The notes under the pieces: generated by a model | Database searches by the model: none | Seen by the model: only the letters and a program-made list of their open reading frames with translations | Told to the model about the DNA's origin: nothing | Assembly: GCA_946402275.1 (NCBI GenBank) | Contig: CAMIVY010000023.1 | Location: 1-54,268, forward strand | Direction of reading: 5' to 3' | From: an uncultured Prevotella sp. | GTDB lineage: Bacteria; Bacteroidota; Bacteroidia; Bacteroidales; Bacteroidaceae | DNA: 54,268 nt | Position numbers and translations under genes: made by a program | Shown: one piece after another, positions 1 to 7,638 of the stretch | Numbering within the stretch: position 1 is the stretch's first letter | How the letters are laid out: each line of letters opens with the position of its first letter

Positions 1-74
1 GGTCCCGTAGCTTAGCTGAATAGAGCGTCAGATTCCGGTTCTGAAGGTCTTGGGTTTGAATCCCAACGGGATCA
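1..74 (+). tRNA. tRNA-Arg (anticodon CCG)
   Basis: The sequence folds into a full cloverleaf. The acceptor arms GGTCCCG and CGGGATC pair over 7 bp with one G-T. The D stem is GCTT/GAGC. The anticodon stem TCAGA/TCTGA encloses the loop TTCCGGT, giving anticodon CCG (Arg, CGG codon). The T arm is TTGGG/CCCAA. CCA is not encoded. The 3' 46 bases are duplicated at 10535, which marks this gene as the integration site of the element that follows. The 5' promoter lies outside the window. Confidence 0.95.
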
Positions 75-75
75 C
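29..75 (+). repeat. Left attachment repeat (inside tRNA-Arg)
   Basis: This is a 47-bp sequence identical to 10535-10581. It spans the anticodon arm, T arm and 3' acceptor strand. The base on each side differs between copies (t/a before, a/g after), so the edges are well defined. Because the intact tRNA is at this end, integration left the tRNA functional. Confidence 0.93.
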
Positions 76-84
76 AACCATTTG

Positions 85-128
85 ATTATCGAGAATCCCA
101 GTAAACAAAGGGCTTCTCGATAATTTTC
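85..128 (+). terminator. Hairpin after tRNA-Arg
   Basis: Arms TTATCGAGAA (86-95) and TTCTCGATAA (114-123) pair perfectly, with one further A-T outside, and are followed by TTTTC. The hairpin probably ends the tRNA transcript inside the element. Its loop holds TAAACAAAGGG, which recurs near the right end at 10503-10513, so the loop may also be a recombination-protein site. Confidence 0.5.
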
Positions 129-184
129 ATTCTGGGGTATGGACTTCCAACTTATTGGTCTGAGACCAACTTTTAGGGTGAAAA

Positions 185-236
185 ATCGGCGCAAAATCAG
201 CGCAAAATGCCAAAATCGGCGCAAAATCGGCGCAAA
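185..236 (+). repeat. Left arm-type repeats, 11-bp ATCGGCGCAAA units
   Basis: ATCGGCGCAAA occurs at 185-195, 215-225 and 226-236, with a one-base variant at 196-206. Two more copies lie at 10451-10472 near the other end, in the same orientation. Copies near both attachment repeats fit arm-type binding sites of the integrase. The array also overlaps a possible upstream start codon of the integrase gene. Confidence 0.7.
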
Positions 237-248
237 TTTTTAGTTAAA

Positions 249-1433
249 ATGGCAACGATTACAACTGAGTACGGAAAGCTAAGTAGCAACAAGACAAGAA
301 CCGTCTATCTGAGAATCAGAAACGGCAAGACAGAGAAGCGCATCAACACGCAGATCAAAGTATTGGAATCCGAGATCTCACCTCGCACCAAGAAGATTAA
401 AGACTTTAGCAAGGCGAGGCAGATAGAGATGATGCGTCTGGACTGGGAAACCAAGATCAACCAACTAGGAATTGAAGCCTTAGGTGTCAAGGTGGATGCT
501 CAAGACATCACCTCTGCCATCAGCAAGAAAGAAGAAGAAACGGATTTCTTTGCCTATGCCAAGAACTGGCTGGCACACACCAGCATCAAAGGTAAGAAGA
601 ACTACCAATGCATGCTCAACACCTTTTCCTCATTTCTTGGCAAGGAGAATCTTCTTTTTTCTGACTTCACCTACACTCTACTGAAAGAGTTCGAGAATCA
701 TCTGTCAAAGAAGCCCAGAGCACAGTCGCTTTACTTGGGCGAACTACGTCATCTGTTCCGTGAGGCGATGCTTGAATTCAACACAGAAGAAAAGACCATC
801 ATCAAAAGCGATCCATTCATCCGCTACAAAGTACCTAAACAAGTAATGAAGAAAGGTGTCCGTGCACTCACCTTAGAAGAGCTGATGAAAGTCTATCACT
901 ATCAAGGCAAACCAGGAAGCCGTTCCCAACTTGCGCGTGATACCTTTATATTATCGTTCTGTCTGATGGGAATGAACTCCGTAGATTTGTTCTCAGCAAC
1001 GAACTACAAGAACGGCTTCATCAAGTACAACAGAACGAAGACCAAAGATCGCAGAAATGATGAAGCCTACATCGAGGTAAAAGTCCACCCGTTTATCAAA
1101 CCGCTCATGAAGAAATATGCAGGCATCAAAACCGTCTTCAATTTCTGCTCACGTTACAACGACTACGAAGGCTTCAACAAGAACCTGAACATCGGTCTGA
1201 AAACTGTTGGCAAAGCTGTCGGCATTAGCGACCTCGAATTTTATCAGGCTCGCCACACTTTTGCTACCCTATCCAGAAACCTGATGAAGTTTAGCAAAGG
1301 CGACGTTGATGAAGCCCTTAATCATGTTGGCAGTTTTGAAGTGGCAGACATTTACATTGCGAAGGACTTTTCCATCATCAACGACAACAACTTTAAGCTC
1401 ATCAAACGAGTCTTCAAAAAAGAGCTTGCTTGA
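249..1433 (+). CDS. Tyrosine recombinase / integrase
   Basis: This 394-residue protein has the Bacteroidetes integrase layout: an arm-binding N-terminus beginning MATITTEYGK, a SAM-like core-binding domain from about residue 100, and a C-terminal catalytic domain. Catalytic-domain features visible are ARHTFAT (the H-x-x-R region) and the presumed nucleophile Tyr in DIYIAKDF. As in many integrases of this group, the usual first-arginine motif reads MGMNSVDLF. I chose the ATG at 249. An upstream ATG at 207 would add 14 residues encoded by the arm-type repeats and is less likely. It presumably catalyses insertion into and excision from tRNA-Arg. Terminator hairpins follow. Confidence 0.93.
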   Translation: MATITTEYGKLSSNKTRTVYLRIRNGKTEKRINTQIKVLESEISPRTKKIKDFSKARQIEMMRLDWETKINQLGIEALGVKVDAQDITSAISKKEEETDFFAYAKNWLAHTSIKGKKNYQCMLNTFSSFLGKENLLFSDFTYTLLKEFENHLSKKPRAQSLYLGELRHLFREAMLEFNTEEKTIIKSDPFIRYKVPKQVMKKGVRALTLEELMKVYHYQGKPGSRSQLARDTFILSFCLMGMNSVDLFSATNYKNGFIKYNRTKTKDRRNDEAYIEVKVHPFIKPLMKKYAGIKTVFNFCSRYNDYEGFNKNLNIGLKTVGKAVGISDLEFYQARHTFATLSRNLMKFSKGDVDEALNHVGSFEVADIYIAKDFSIINDNNFKLIKRVFKKELA

Positions 1434-1466
1434 GTGTATCGTTTTTCCGTTGGGGCAGCCTAATAC

Positions 1467-1525
1467 CCCTGAAAGTAACATTTCAGGGTTTGGGCGGGCT
1501 GTTAAAGAGCAAGCTCGCCCTCTGT
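1467..1525 (+). terminator. Double terminator after integrase gene
   Basis: Two hairpins stand in series. CCCTGAAA/TTTCAGGG (1467-1488) has a 6-nt loop and is followed by TTTG. GGGCGGGCT/AGCTCGCCC (1492-1520) contains one G-T pair. The T tracts are modest. They separate the integrase gene from the Abi gene. Confidence 0.55.
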
Positions 1526-1636
1526 TTATAGGCATTCTCGCCAATCAGTCTGATGTATCATTCCTTCGAAACAAGAAAGTCGGCATTAGACAGAAAAATA
1601 ATCTGAAAAGACGGCCAATATTTGCCAAATTATTAG

Positions 1637-1644
1637 TAACTTTG
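1637..1644 (+). promoter_or_regulatory. -7 box for the Abi gene
   Basis: TAACTTTG matches the Bacteroidetes TAnnTTTG box 18 nt before the ATG at 1663. No TTTG stands at the usual 20-bp distance; one at 1621 is only 12 bp away. Confidence 0.5.
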
Positions 1645-1662
1645 CGCTAAAATATAGAGCAC

Positions 1663-2352
1663 ATGAAGTATTCAGAATTCGAAGATATTATCTCTCAACA
1701 ACGCATGCGCAAATACTTGTTGGCATGCAACAATGAAAGCAAAAGAGCAATGACGCTCTATCGTTACAACCTGAAATTGTCTCAGGAAATGTTCGCCCTC
1801 ATCAGCTGTTTTGAGGTCACGTTACGCAATCGTATTGACAAGGAAATGAAGGCTCATTTCGGCAATGACTGGCTACGAGATTTCATCCTTCCCGGAGGCC
1901 AATTCCACTATGATCCTCGTGTAGAAGGGACACGAAAAATCATCGAGAAAGCATACAATGGACTCATGAGAACACATACCTATTCTCACTCCAAATTGCT
2001 TTCAGAATTAGAGTTTGGCGTATGGAAATTCATGTTCAACAACGTGCAATATCGATTGGGAGGACGCTGTTTACTTCACATATTTCCTAATAAGCCGAGG
2101 TCAACTAGGACAAATCGTATCGACAATTCCAGAATCTTTTTGGAACTGGACTATATCAATAACATCCGTAATCGCATAGCCCACCATGAGCCGATATGCT
2201 TTGGTTATCCGATATGCATTGACACCACATACACCCTCAATAACTACACAAGGATGATGACATTATTCCAATGGATGGGTATAGATGCCAACGATTTTCT
2301 ATATGGTATAGACCATGTTGGCAGAGAGTGCGGAAAAATCATGTGTATATAG
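1663..2352 (+). CDS. Abi_2/AbiF-family HEPN protein
   Basis: This 229-residue, all-helical protein resembles the Abi_2 (AbiD/AbiF) abortive-infection family. A conserved N-terminal segment reads ALISCFEVTLRNRI (residues 45-58). The segment NNIRNRIAHHEP (166-177) contains R169-x4-H174, the HEPN ribonuclease signature. Length is close to small members of the family. AbiF-type proteins are described as RNA-cleaving toxins held in check by an adjacent structured RNA, and as relatives of Cas13. Two small-RNA units lie 107 nt downstream on the same strand, so the protein likely forms a toxin-antitoxin or phage-defence unit with them. The enzymatic role is inferred. Confidence 0.82.
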   Translation: MKYSEFEDIISQQRMRKYLLACNNESKRAMTLYRYNLKLSQEMFALISCFEVTLRNRIDKEMKAHFGNDWLRDFILPGGQFHYDPRVEGTRKIIEKAYNGLMRTHTYSHSKLLSELEFGVWKFMFNNVQYRLGGRCLLHIFPNKPRSTRTNRIDNSRIFLELDYINNIRNRIAHHEPICFGYPICIDTTYTLNNYTRMMTLFQWMGIDANDFLYGIDHVGRECGKIMCI

Positions 2353-2421
2353 TATTCAGGCAGTCAAATTGACAAGAAAAGAGAAAAATTGATGGCATAT
2401 ATGCAGATTTATGCACAAATA

Positions 2422-2453
2422 TTTGGATAAATCAGAATAAATGCCTATCTTTG
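2422..2453 (+). promoter_or_regulatory. Promoter of small RNA 1
   Basis: TTTG (2422-2425), exactly 20 bp, then TATCTTTG (2446-2453). This is a complete Bacteroidetes vegetative promoter in a region without an open reading frame. It is followed by CACCGTT, shared with the second unit. Confidence 0.75.
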
Positions 2454-2458
2454 CACCG

Positions 2459-2507
2459 TTCAGTCCTGGTAGTCCCTGAAGCGATTCAAACTATCAGGTG
2501 TTTTTTT
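2459..2507 (+). ncRNA. Small RNA 1, possible AbiF antitoxin RNA
   Basis: A predicted transcript of about 50 nt starts just after the promoter and ends in T7. It folds as CCTGGTAGT (2465-2473) with ACTATCAGG (2490-2498), 9 bp including one G-T. An inner TGAA/TTCA stem lies in the loop. The same promoter-to-hairpin spacing (11 nt) and the same G-T position occur in the second unit at 2673, while most differing bases keep pairing. The hairpin could be only a terminator, but two dedicated promoters with nothing else to transcribe argue for a functional RNA. Confidence 0.6.
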
Positions 2508-2536
2508 GCCCATATGTGAACAACATAGCATCCACC

Positions 2537-2592
2537 AAACATGTAAAATCTTACGGAGAATTCTCACTTTATCCGTAGAATCTTACACATTT
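2537..2592. repeat. Imperfect inverted repeat between the two RNAs
   Basis: Arms of 21 nt (2537-2557 and 2572-2592) match at about 16 positions and include perfect TACGGA/TCCGTA at the inner end. AATCTTAC also occurs as a direct repeat. It may be an operator, a further RNA hairpin or a recombination relic. Confidence 0.45.
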
Positions 2593-2635
2593 AACTATCA
2601 AAACGCGGTTCAGCGGATTTACCCGGTTGGTAAAG

Positions 2636-2667
2636 CTTGGCTAATCAAGAATAAAGTTGTATCTTTG
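2636..2667 (+). promoter_or_regulatory. Promoter of small RNA 2
   Basis: CTTG (2636-2639), exactly 20 bp, then TATCTTTG (2660-2667), followed by CACCGTT as in the first unit. AGAATAAA just upstream of the box is shared by both units, extending the similarity beyond the boxes. Confidence 0.75.
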
Positions 2668-2672
2668 CACCG

Positions 2673-2720
2673 TTGATTCCCGGCAGCCTCTGATTTATCA
2701 AGCTGTCGGGTCTGTTTTTT
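2673..2720 (+). ncRNA. Small RNA 2, paralogue of small RNA 1
   Basis: CCCGGCAGC (2679-2687) pairs with GCTGTCGGG (2702-2710), 9 bp with a G-T at the same position as in RNA 1, an inner TGAT/ATCA stem, and a final T6. Relative to RNA 1, three stem pairs have changed with pairing kept (T-A to C-G at positions 3, 6 and 9). This covariation suggests that structure is selected. Its end lies 35 nt from the convergent lysozyme gene. Confidence 0.6.
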
Positions 2721-2754
2721 AAGAGTTGTCTAGGATTTCCTAATAGCTGAGAGG

Positions 2755-3429
2755 TTACCGACCTAAACTGATATCATTTATACTTTTGTCCTTGCGAAAA
2801 ACATTTATGTCCACATTCTTAGCTATACCAGCTAGTCTTCCTGTTTGGGATTTCTGCCATATCGTGTATGTTCCCCTGCCCTTGATAAAAGGTTCTTCAT
2901 CGCCGTATCTGCCAATCATCAGATGGTAATTATTAAACCTTGGGGCGCAATATCTGTTGTAGAAAGTATTAACGGAGTAAATCATTGGCGCCTTGCCATA
3001 ATGCGACTTGACAAGTTGAATGAATCGAATAAGACTGTCTTGGAATTGCGTCGTTGGCCATTTCTTACATTCTTCTACGTCCACCATTGGTATCAAGTCT
3101 ATATCACTCTTCTTGACATGCTGCTTATAGTTCTCGAACTGCTTTTGTACCGAACTTGTTGTCCTAAAGTAATGGTAAGCACCCACTCGAAGCTTCTTTG
3201 CCTTGGCTCCTTTTATGTTTTGCCGGAACATTGGATCTACATAAGTAGCACCTTCAGTAGCTTTGATATAGACGAACTCCACATCAGGGACTTGCCCCCA
3301 ATTAATATTCCCATTATGATGTGACACGTCAATACCAAAAGATTTTGGGAACTCCCTATCTGAGCTACTGGCACAATTTGACAATAGCACAAACAAGATG
3401 ATAGTTGATGATACAATTACATTTTTCAT
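2755..3429 (-). CDS. GH25 lysozyme, lipoprotein
   Basis: This 224-residue protein has a lipoprotein signal peptide with lipobox LSNC (Cys19), so it is probably anchored in an outer or inner membrane and faces the cell wall. The glycosyl hydrolase family 25 fold is recognisable from FGIDVSHHNG (Asp34), IKATEG (Glu59) and MVDVEE, which gives the Asp117/Glu119 pair typical of the active site. The enzyme should cleave the MurNAc-GlcNAc bond of peptidoglycan. It is the last gene of a minus-strand operon with ATPase, SSB-like and zinc-ribbon genes. In an element without structural genes it may help lysis or DNA entry. Confidence 0.9.
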   Translation of the reverse strand: MKNVIVSSTIILFVLLSNCASSSDREFPKSFGIDVSHHNGNINWGQVPDVEFVYIKATEGATYVDPMFRQNIKGAKAKKLRVGAYHYFRTTSSVQKQFENYKQHVKKSDIDLIPMVDVEECKKWPTTQFQDSLIRFIQLVKSHYGKAPMIYSVNTFYNRYCAPRFNNYHLMIGRYGDEEPFIKGRGTYTIWQKSQTGRLAGIAKNVDINVFRKDKSINDISLGR

Positions 3430-3467
3430 GGAAAAACTGAGTCTTCATACGAGTCATCATCAAAATA

Positions 3468-4310
3468 TCATTCCTTTGGTTGCCATGAAGGCGGAATCAG
3501 ATGAGGTGCTACATAATTCTTCAAATGCAAGTAGTCCTTTCTCATATAGTACTCTGCCCCAGAAGAGCCATCGCTCGATTTAAGAATCTCGACATGTATG
3601 AGACCTCTTAGATCCCGGCCACTCGGATCTTGATAGAGATGATAGCTTTCATAGTCGCATAGTCCAATAACAATATCGCTGTATTCATTGAGATAATCTT
3701 CACCTAGGTCTTTCAAACGTGGCAAGATGCCCAAAATGCCTTCTCCACATACAAATTGGTTTTCAAGCAGAACGATGACAATCCCCAATTCTCTGGCCAA
3801 CAATCTCAAACGAAGTGCTTTACCCTGTCCTCCTATATATAAATAATGTAGAAATACTATCTTCACGCCGAACTCTTCGACATGTTGCTTACAAATATCA
3901 CAAACTTCATCTATCATAACAAAAGGTGCCTGATAGAGGTAAATCGGCGATTCTGCAATTTTATTTTGTTGAATCAATATCTCCGTATCCACAGAATCCT
4001 TTTTCACTTGAAAGCTACGATATGGTATCGAGCATCGATAACCAATAAGCCGATGAATAATGCCCTCAGGGGTATCCCTGACACAAAAATAGAGAGAAGG
4101 AACTTTATTATCTATTGACTGGTAATCAAGCATGCGAATCGAGAGAGCCGTCTTGCCAGAGGCAATATCACCATATAAAACGCATAACTCTCCAGGGCTA
4201 ATACCTTCCAGAAGTTTACTAATATCATCCGTTCCTAAAGAATATATTTCTTCGATTTCTGTTCTCTGTTCGTCATTTATGAAATGACTGATATGTGTAT
4301 CCTTGCTCAT
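3468..4310 (-). CDS. RecA/DnaB-fold ATPase, divergent
   Basis: This 280-residue protein resembles the C-terminal ATPase domain of DnaB-type helicases without the primase-binding N-domain. Walker A is GDIASGKT (residues 47-54). The strand that should carry the Walker B aspartate reads KIVFLHYLYIGG, with His where DnaB has Asp, so helicase activity is doubtful. It lies between a DUF3127 SSB-like gene and the lysozyme gene in one operon, which suggests a role on the element's DNA, such as replication or recombination. A regulatory ATPase is equally possible. Confidence 0.65.
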   Translation of the reverse strand: MSKDTHISHFINDEQRTEIEEIYSLGTDDISKLLEGISPGELCVLYGDIASGKTALSIRMLDYQSIDNKVPSLYFCVRDTPEGIIHRLIGYRCSIPYRSFQVKKDSVDTEILIQQNKIAESPIYLYQAPFVMIDEVCDICKQHVEEFGVKIVFLHYLYIGGQGKALRLRLLARELGIVIVLLENQFVCGEGILGILPRLKDLGEDYLNEYSDIVIGLCDYESYHLYQDPSGRDLRGLIHVEILKSSDGSSGAEYYMRKDYLHLKNYVAPHLIPPSWQPKE

Positions 4311-4335
4311 TGTATATCATGTATTTGTTCTTGAA

Positions 4336-4737
4336 CTAAAAAGGCAACTGATCTCCATCATCCATACGGAATGGATCTTCCACATCCAATGTGGGCGCAT
4401 CAAACGGAAGATCGCTGATTGGTGGCAATAGAACGGGCTGTGACGGCTGCGGTATCTGTTGACCTCGGATTACGTTATATGCTCTGAAGTCATTATACCA
4501 GCGTCCGTTATATTCCCTTGCATCGATATCAAACTGAACGGTAAGGTCTTCACCATTCTGGATATTCAACTGTTTAATCCTATCCTCGCCAAACACAGTG
4601 AAAGCACAATGCTTTGGGTATTGCCCAGGCACCTCAATTACATACCCCTGCATCATCCACGGATTGTCCGTCTTTGATGATGTCCCACTCTTTGCCTCCA
4701 ATACGGCAATAATTCTTCCTGTTAGTTCCATACTCAT
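4336..4737 (-). CDS. DUF3127 single-strand-binding-like protein
   Basis: This 133-residue protein carries the Bacteroidetes DUF3127 OB-fold signature: ELTGRIIAVLEAKSG, NPWMMQGYVIEV, FGEDRIKQLNI and VQFDIDAREYNGRWYND. A proline-rich linker leads to an acidic tail ending DDGDQLPF, much like the SSB C-terminal tip that recruits partner proteins. It likely binds single-stranded DNA during element replication. It starts 5 nt after the upstream zinc-ribbon gene, so the two are co-translated. Confidence 0.85.
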   Translation of the reverse strand: MSMELTGRIIAVLEAKSGTSSKTDNPWMMQGYVIEVPGQYPKHCAFTVFGEDRIKQLNIQNGEDLTVQFDIDAREYNGRWYNDFRAYNVIRGQQIPQPSQPVLLPPISDLPFDAPTLDVEDPFRMDDGDQLPF

Positions 4738-4742
4738 TCACG

Positions 4743-5024
4743 TTAATCTTCTAAACAATAGAGTCCTTGGTTTTCAAGTTCTCCACCACATTCCTGGCAG
4801 CCATCGGCCGGTTTCCAATGTACGGTATGAGAACTTCCACATTTTGGGCATATCTCAGGATCGTTTACAACAGATCCCATATCGTAGCTGCGACCGAACA
4901 CTTTATTACAATCAAGACATTTGAAATAAGCCACAATGCTGTCCATATTGACATCCGAACCTTCTGCAGGTGCACAAATACTCCAACCACAATTTTTGCA
5001 TACAAATTCTAAATACTCTGCCAT
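4743..5024 (-). CDS. Zinc-ribbon protein
   Basis: This 93-residue protein has four CxxC knuckles (CKNC, CLDC, CPKC, CQEC), enough for two zinc ribbons, and no other recognised domain. It is first in the operon that continues with DUF3127, the ATPase and the lysozyme. Small zinc ribbons of this kind often bind nucleic acid or act as adaptors. Its specific function is unknown. Its promoter (5054-5084) and a perfect palindrome (5093-5113) lie directly upstream. Confidence 0.75.
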   Translation of the reverse strand: MAEYLEFVCKNCGWSICAPAEGSDVNMDSIVAYFKCLDCNKVFGRSYDMGSVVNDPEICPKCGSSHTVHWKPADGCQECGGELENQGLYCLED

Positions 5025-5053
5025 GTTCTTTTATTCATTAAAGTTTTGCAAGG

Positions 5054-5084
5054 CAAAGATACTACAAAAAACAATATGAACCAA
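5054..5084 (-). promoter_or_regulatory. Promoter of zinc-ribbon/DUF3127/ATPase/lysozyme operon
   Basis: On the minus strand, TTG (5082-5084), 20 bp, then TATCTTTG (5054-5061). Just downstream is CCTTGCAAAA, which repeats half of the palindrome at 5093, so a repressor could contact both places. Confidence 0.75.
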
Positions 5085-5092
5085 GCGCTTTT

Positions 5093-5113
5093 CATTTGCA
5101 AGCCTTGCAAATG
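5093..5113. promoter_or_regulatory. Perfect 21-bp palindrome, probable operator 1
   Basis: CATTTGCAAG, a central C, then its exact reverse complement. The centre is about 20 bp upstream of the -33 box of the zinc-ribbon operon. A second copy with four changes (9028-9048) stands upstream of the other minus-strand operon of the element. Both fit binding sites of one dimeric regulator. Confidence 0.65.
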
Positions 5114-5118
5114 CCCCC

Positions 5119-6006
5119 TTATTTTCTAAAATCAAAAGTATGGCATAAGTTTTTATTTAAACCAATTGCCTTTATTAGGTTTAATACAGAATTCACATCT
5201 TCAGGTTTTTTGTAAATGGAAAAATGCCATTCCGCTGTATTTGGAATATTATTTTTGATTTCATGAAAATAAGGCATATCTATTTCTCCTAGTGAACAAC
5301 CATAAACAACAACTCTACTTATTTTAGATTCTTTTATTCTATCAAAGAAACACTTATTGTTTTGGATTTGCTTGTAACAATCTTTACTAAGGCCAAGATA
5401 ACACTCTTCGATTTTGGAAAATGCATTGTCATCAGCAGAATTGTCTCCTAAAATAGCATCTTTTTCTGAATTATGACCATAAATATATTTTTCAGAAGAA
5501 TGTCTTTTTCCATGTATATGACATATATTGTTTTCAGATACTTTATATATATTCTCTAGTGTTTCTGTATAGTTAAAACTGAAATACAAAGCACTCCTGT
5601 CAAAAAAAGGGATAGTGGGGTCTCCTCCATATATTGCTAATGAGTTTACCCATGCGTGAAAACATTCATCTAACTCGAATAATACTGGGGTCAAAAAAGA
5701 AGAAGGGCTGTCTTCAATGTCGTAAGCGTAGCGATATATGTTGTCATAATCTCCAATATTAAAACCCAATTTACAATATTCTAAAACACCATCTTTATCC
5801 ATTTTTCCTAACGCGCTTTCAAAATCACTCCATAGTAAAGAGTCTCCATTATTATCTAATGCAGGAAAGAAATTTTCTAGTTGGTTAGATAGGTTAACGC
5901 CATCAGACCATTGTTTAATCATATACCTATGGAAATCTGAGTATGAAGACTCAATGCCTAAATATAAATCGAAACCATTTCCTATTATAAACAATGTTCT
6001 TATCAT
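5119..6006 (-). CDS. AbiH-family phage abortive-infection protein
   Basis: This 295-residue protein matches the AbiH family. The N-terminal LFIIGNGFDLYLG plus SSYSDF is the family hallmark and resembles a nucleotide-binding loop. The C-terminal VYGCSLGEIDMPYF is the second conserved block. AbiH was first described as a lactococcal phage-exclusion gene; its biochemical mechanism is not established to my knowledge. It is last in an operon with the TPR-like and BspA-repeat genes. The sequence is AT-rich relative to the chromosomal part of the window. Confidence 0.88.
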   Translation of the reverse strand: MIRTLFIIGNGFDLYLGIESSYSDFHRYMIKQWSDGVNLSNQLENFFPALDNNGDSLLWSDFESALGKMDKDGVLEYCKLGFNIGDYDNIYRYAYDIEDSPSSFLTPVLFELDECFHAWVNSLAIYGGDPTIPFFDRSALYFSFNYTETLENIYKVSENNICHIHGKRHSSEKYIYGHNSEKDAILGDNSADDNAFSKIEECYLGLSKDCYKQIQNNKCFFDRIKESKISRVVVYGCSLGEIDMPYFHEIKNNIPNTAEWHFSIYKKPEDVNSVLNLIKAIGLNKNLCHTFDFRK

Positions 6007-6021
6007 ATCAATTTTTCTCTT

Positions 6022-7638
6022 TTACAATAAAACATCGTCAATATATTGAGTAAAATAAGCTTTAAAACCTGTAATATATTCACGATCAGCCTGAATCCTT
6101 ATTAAACCATAATCCACTGTATAATCGCCATTGCCATTCGTATGGTTTTGAAGATAATCGCTCGATTCTTTATCAAACAGAACCATTATTGAAACCTCAA
6201 ATAACAATGCATATGGTGGTTTTTCTCCAACAATACGGCCTACTCCAAAGAAAGACTCAAATGCTGATAAAGAGAAAACAGAATTATCTACAAAAACTAC
6301 ATTTTTGTACGACGAAAAATGATTCTTATACTCATGGTAATGACTATGAGGTACAAACAAACACGGCAATGATTGCCGACAATCAAAGGAATTTCTGCCT
6401 AATCTGACTATTCTTTTTGGGAAAAACACCGTACAAAGATTACTACAACCGCTAAAGGCCAAGTCATCTATACGTAATATGGAATTTGGAAAAACAATAT
6501 GTGTTAAAGATTCACAACCTGCAAATGCTCCAAAACCTATTACTTGCAAATTATCATGGAATAACACTTTACTCAAAGACATACATTTTTCGAAAGCGTA
6601 ATCTTTTATATACAATACTGATGAAGGAATCTCTACTCCAATAAGACGTGCGCAGTCTGAGAAAGCACATTCGCCTATTGTTTCTACGGTATTAGGAACA
6701 ATAACATACTCAGCATTTGCACGACAATGATATAAAATTTTTAAATCAGAAGATAATAGTAAATTGACTTTACAATAAAACTTAAGAGACTTGCTTTCAA
6801 ACCTACAAAAACAACCCGAAAAAGCACCAGCCCCAATAGATGCTAGCTGCTTAGGAAGAATAACAAACTCTATTGAGATACAGTTCCTAAAAGCATCTTT
6901 TCCGATTTCTATTAGTGACGAAGGTAGATGGACTTGTTTAAGTTTCTTGCAATTATGAAAGGCTGCAAAACCTATCTTAACAATTGTTTCAGGCAAATAC
7001 ACTTCCTCCAGATTGTTAATTTCGAACAGATCACTAAAAGCTTTTTCACAAATAACCTTAGTCCCATATTTAACTTTATACGACCTTATTGTAGAGGATG
7101 GCCCTTGGATTAATCGAGTATAGTCTTTGTCGTATTTCGCTCCATACTCATCCACCACAACGTTGTCTAATTCTCTATCACGAATTTGTGTGGTTAGATG
7201 TTTTATATCATTATCTTCGTTATCTTGTTTTCTTGTTAATTGATTCGTAACTTTACTTAAATGATTTAAGTTATCAGATGCTTTGGCTATATTTGTTTGT
7301 TGAACAATATGTGATGGGGAATTGGATGCTTTTGGTTTATTATAACTATCTTTAAGTTCGTTTTCCTTAACACTAGTTGCTTTCGTATTATCTGTTGTTT
7401 TATTCTTTGGTGTTTTTCGATCAATTCTATTTAAGAGAAAAAGAATACCCAATAGAAAGATCATTATAAAAAAGTTTATCTCAACTTTATATTTTGCAAT
7501 AACAGCAAAAACAGGACTTAATAACCATATAATGCCAAATCCGACAAAGATTACAATAGTAATAATCACTACTGAACACCCATTCATATTAGGCTGACCG
7601 TAATATTCTTCTTTCATTTCTATTGTACAATTAATCAA
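6022..7638 (-). CDS. BspA-type leucine-rich-repeat membrane protein
   Basis: This 538-residue protein starts with two hydrophobic helices (about residues 22-48 and 53-69), followed by a polar linker rich in Asn, Lys and Ser (about 70-150). About eight BspA/LRR_5-type repeats follow, for example VEIPSSVLYIKDYAFEKC and HIVFPNSILRIDDLAFSGC. With two membrane helices and no signal peptidase site, the repeats probably face the cytoplasm. Its start overlaps the upstream TPR-like gene by 8 nt and AbiH follows 15 nt later, so the three are likely one system. LRR domains could act as a sensor, which is inference. Confidence 0.75.
   Translation of the reverse strand: MINCTIEMKEEYYGQPNMNGCSVVIITIVIFVGFGIIWLLSPVFAVIAKYKVEINFFIMIFLLGILFLLNRIDRKTPKNKTTDNTKATSVKENELKDSYNKPKASNSPSHIVQQTNIAKASDNLNHLSKVTNQLTRKQDNEDNDIKHLTTQIRDRELDNVVVDEYGAKYDKDYTRLIQGPSSTIRSYKVKYGTKVICEKAFSDLFEINNLEEVYLPETIVKIGFAAFHNCKKLKQVHLPSSLIEIGKDAFRNCISIEFVILPKQLASIGAGAFSGCFCRFESKSLKFYCKVNLLLSSDLKILYHCRANAEYVIVPNTVETIGECAFSDCARLIGVEIPSSVLYIKDYAFEKCMSLSKVLFHDNLQVIGFGAFAGCESLTHIVFPNSILRIDDLAFSGCSNLCTVFFPKRIVRLGRNSFDCRQSLPCLFVPHSHYHEYKNHFSSYKNVVFVDNSVFSLSAFESFFGVGRIVGEKPPYALLFEVSIMVLFDKESSDYLQNHTNGNGDYTVDYGLIRIQADREYITGFKAYFTQYIDDVLL

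Noticed and set aside
1621..1644. TTTGCCA-N-TAACTTTG before the Abi gene, and the similar TTTGCCA...TACCTTTG near 10395-10417, as a special shared promoter
   Set aside because: Spacing between boxes is only 12 bp and the shared part is short; chance similarity is likely.
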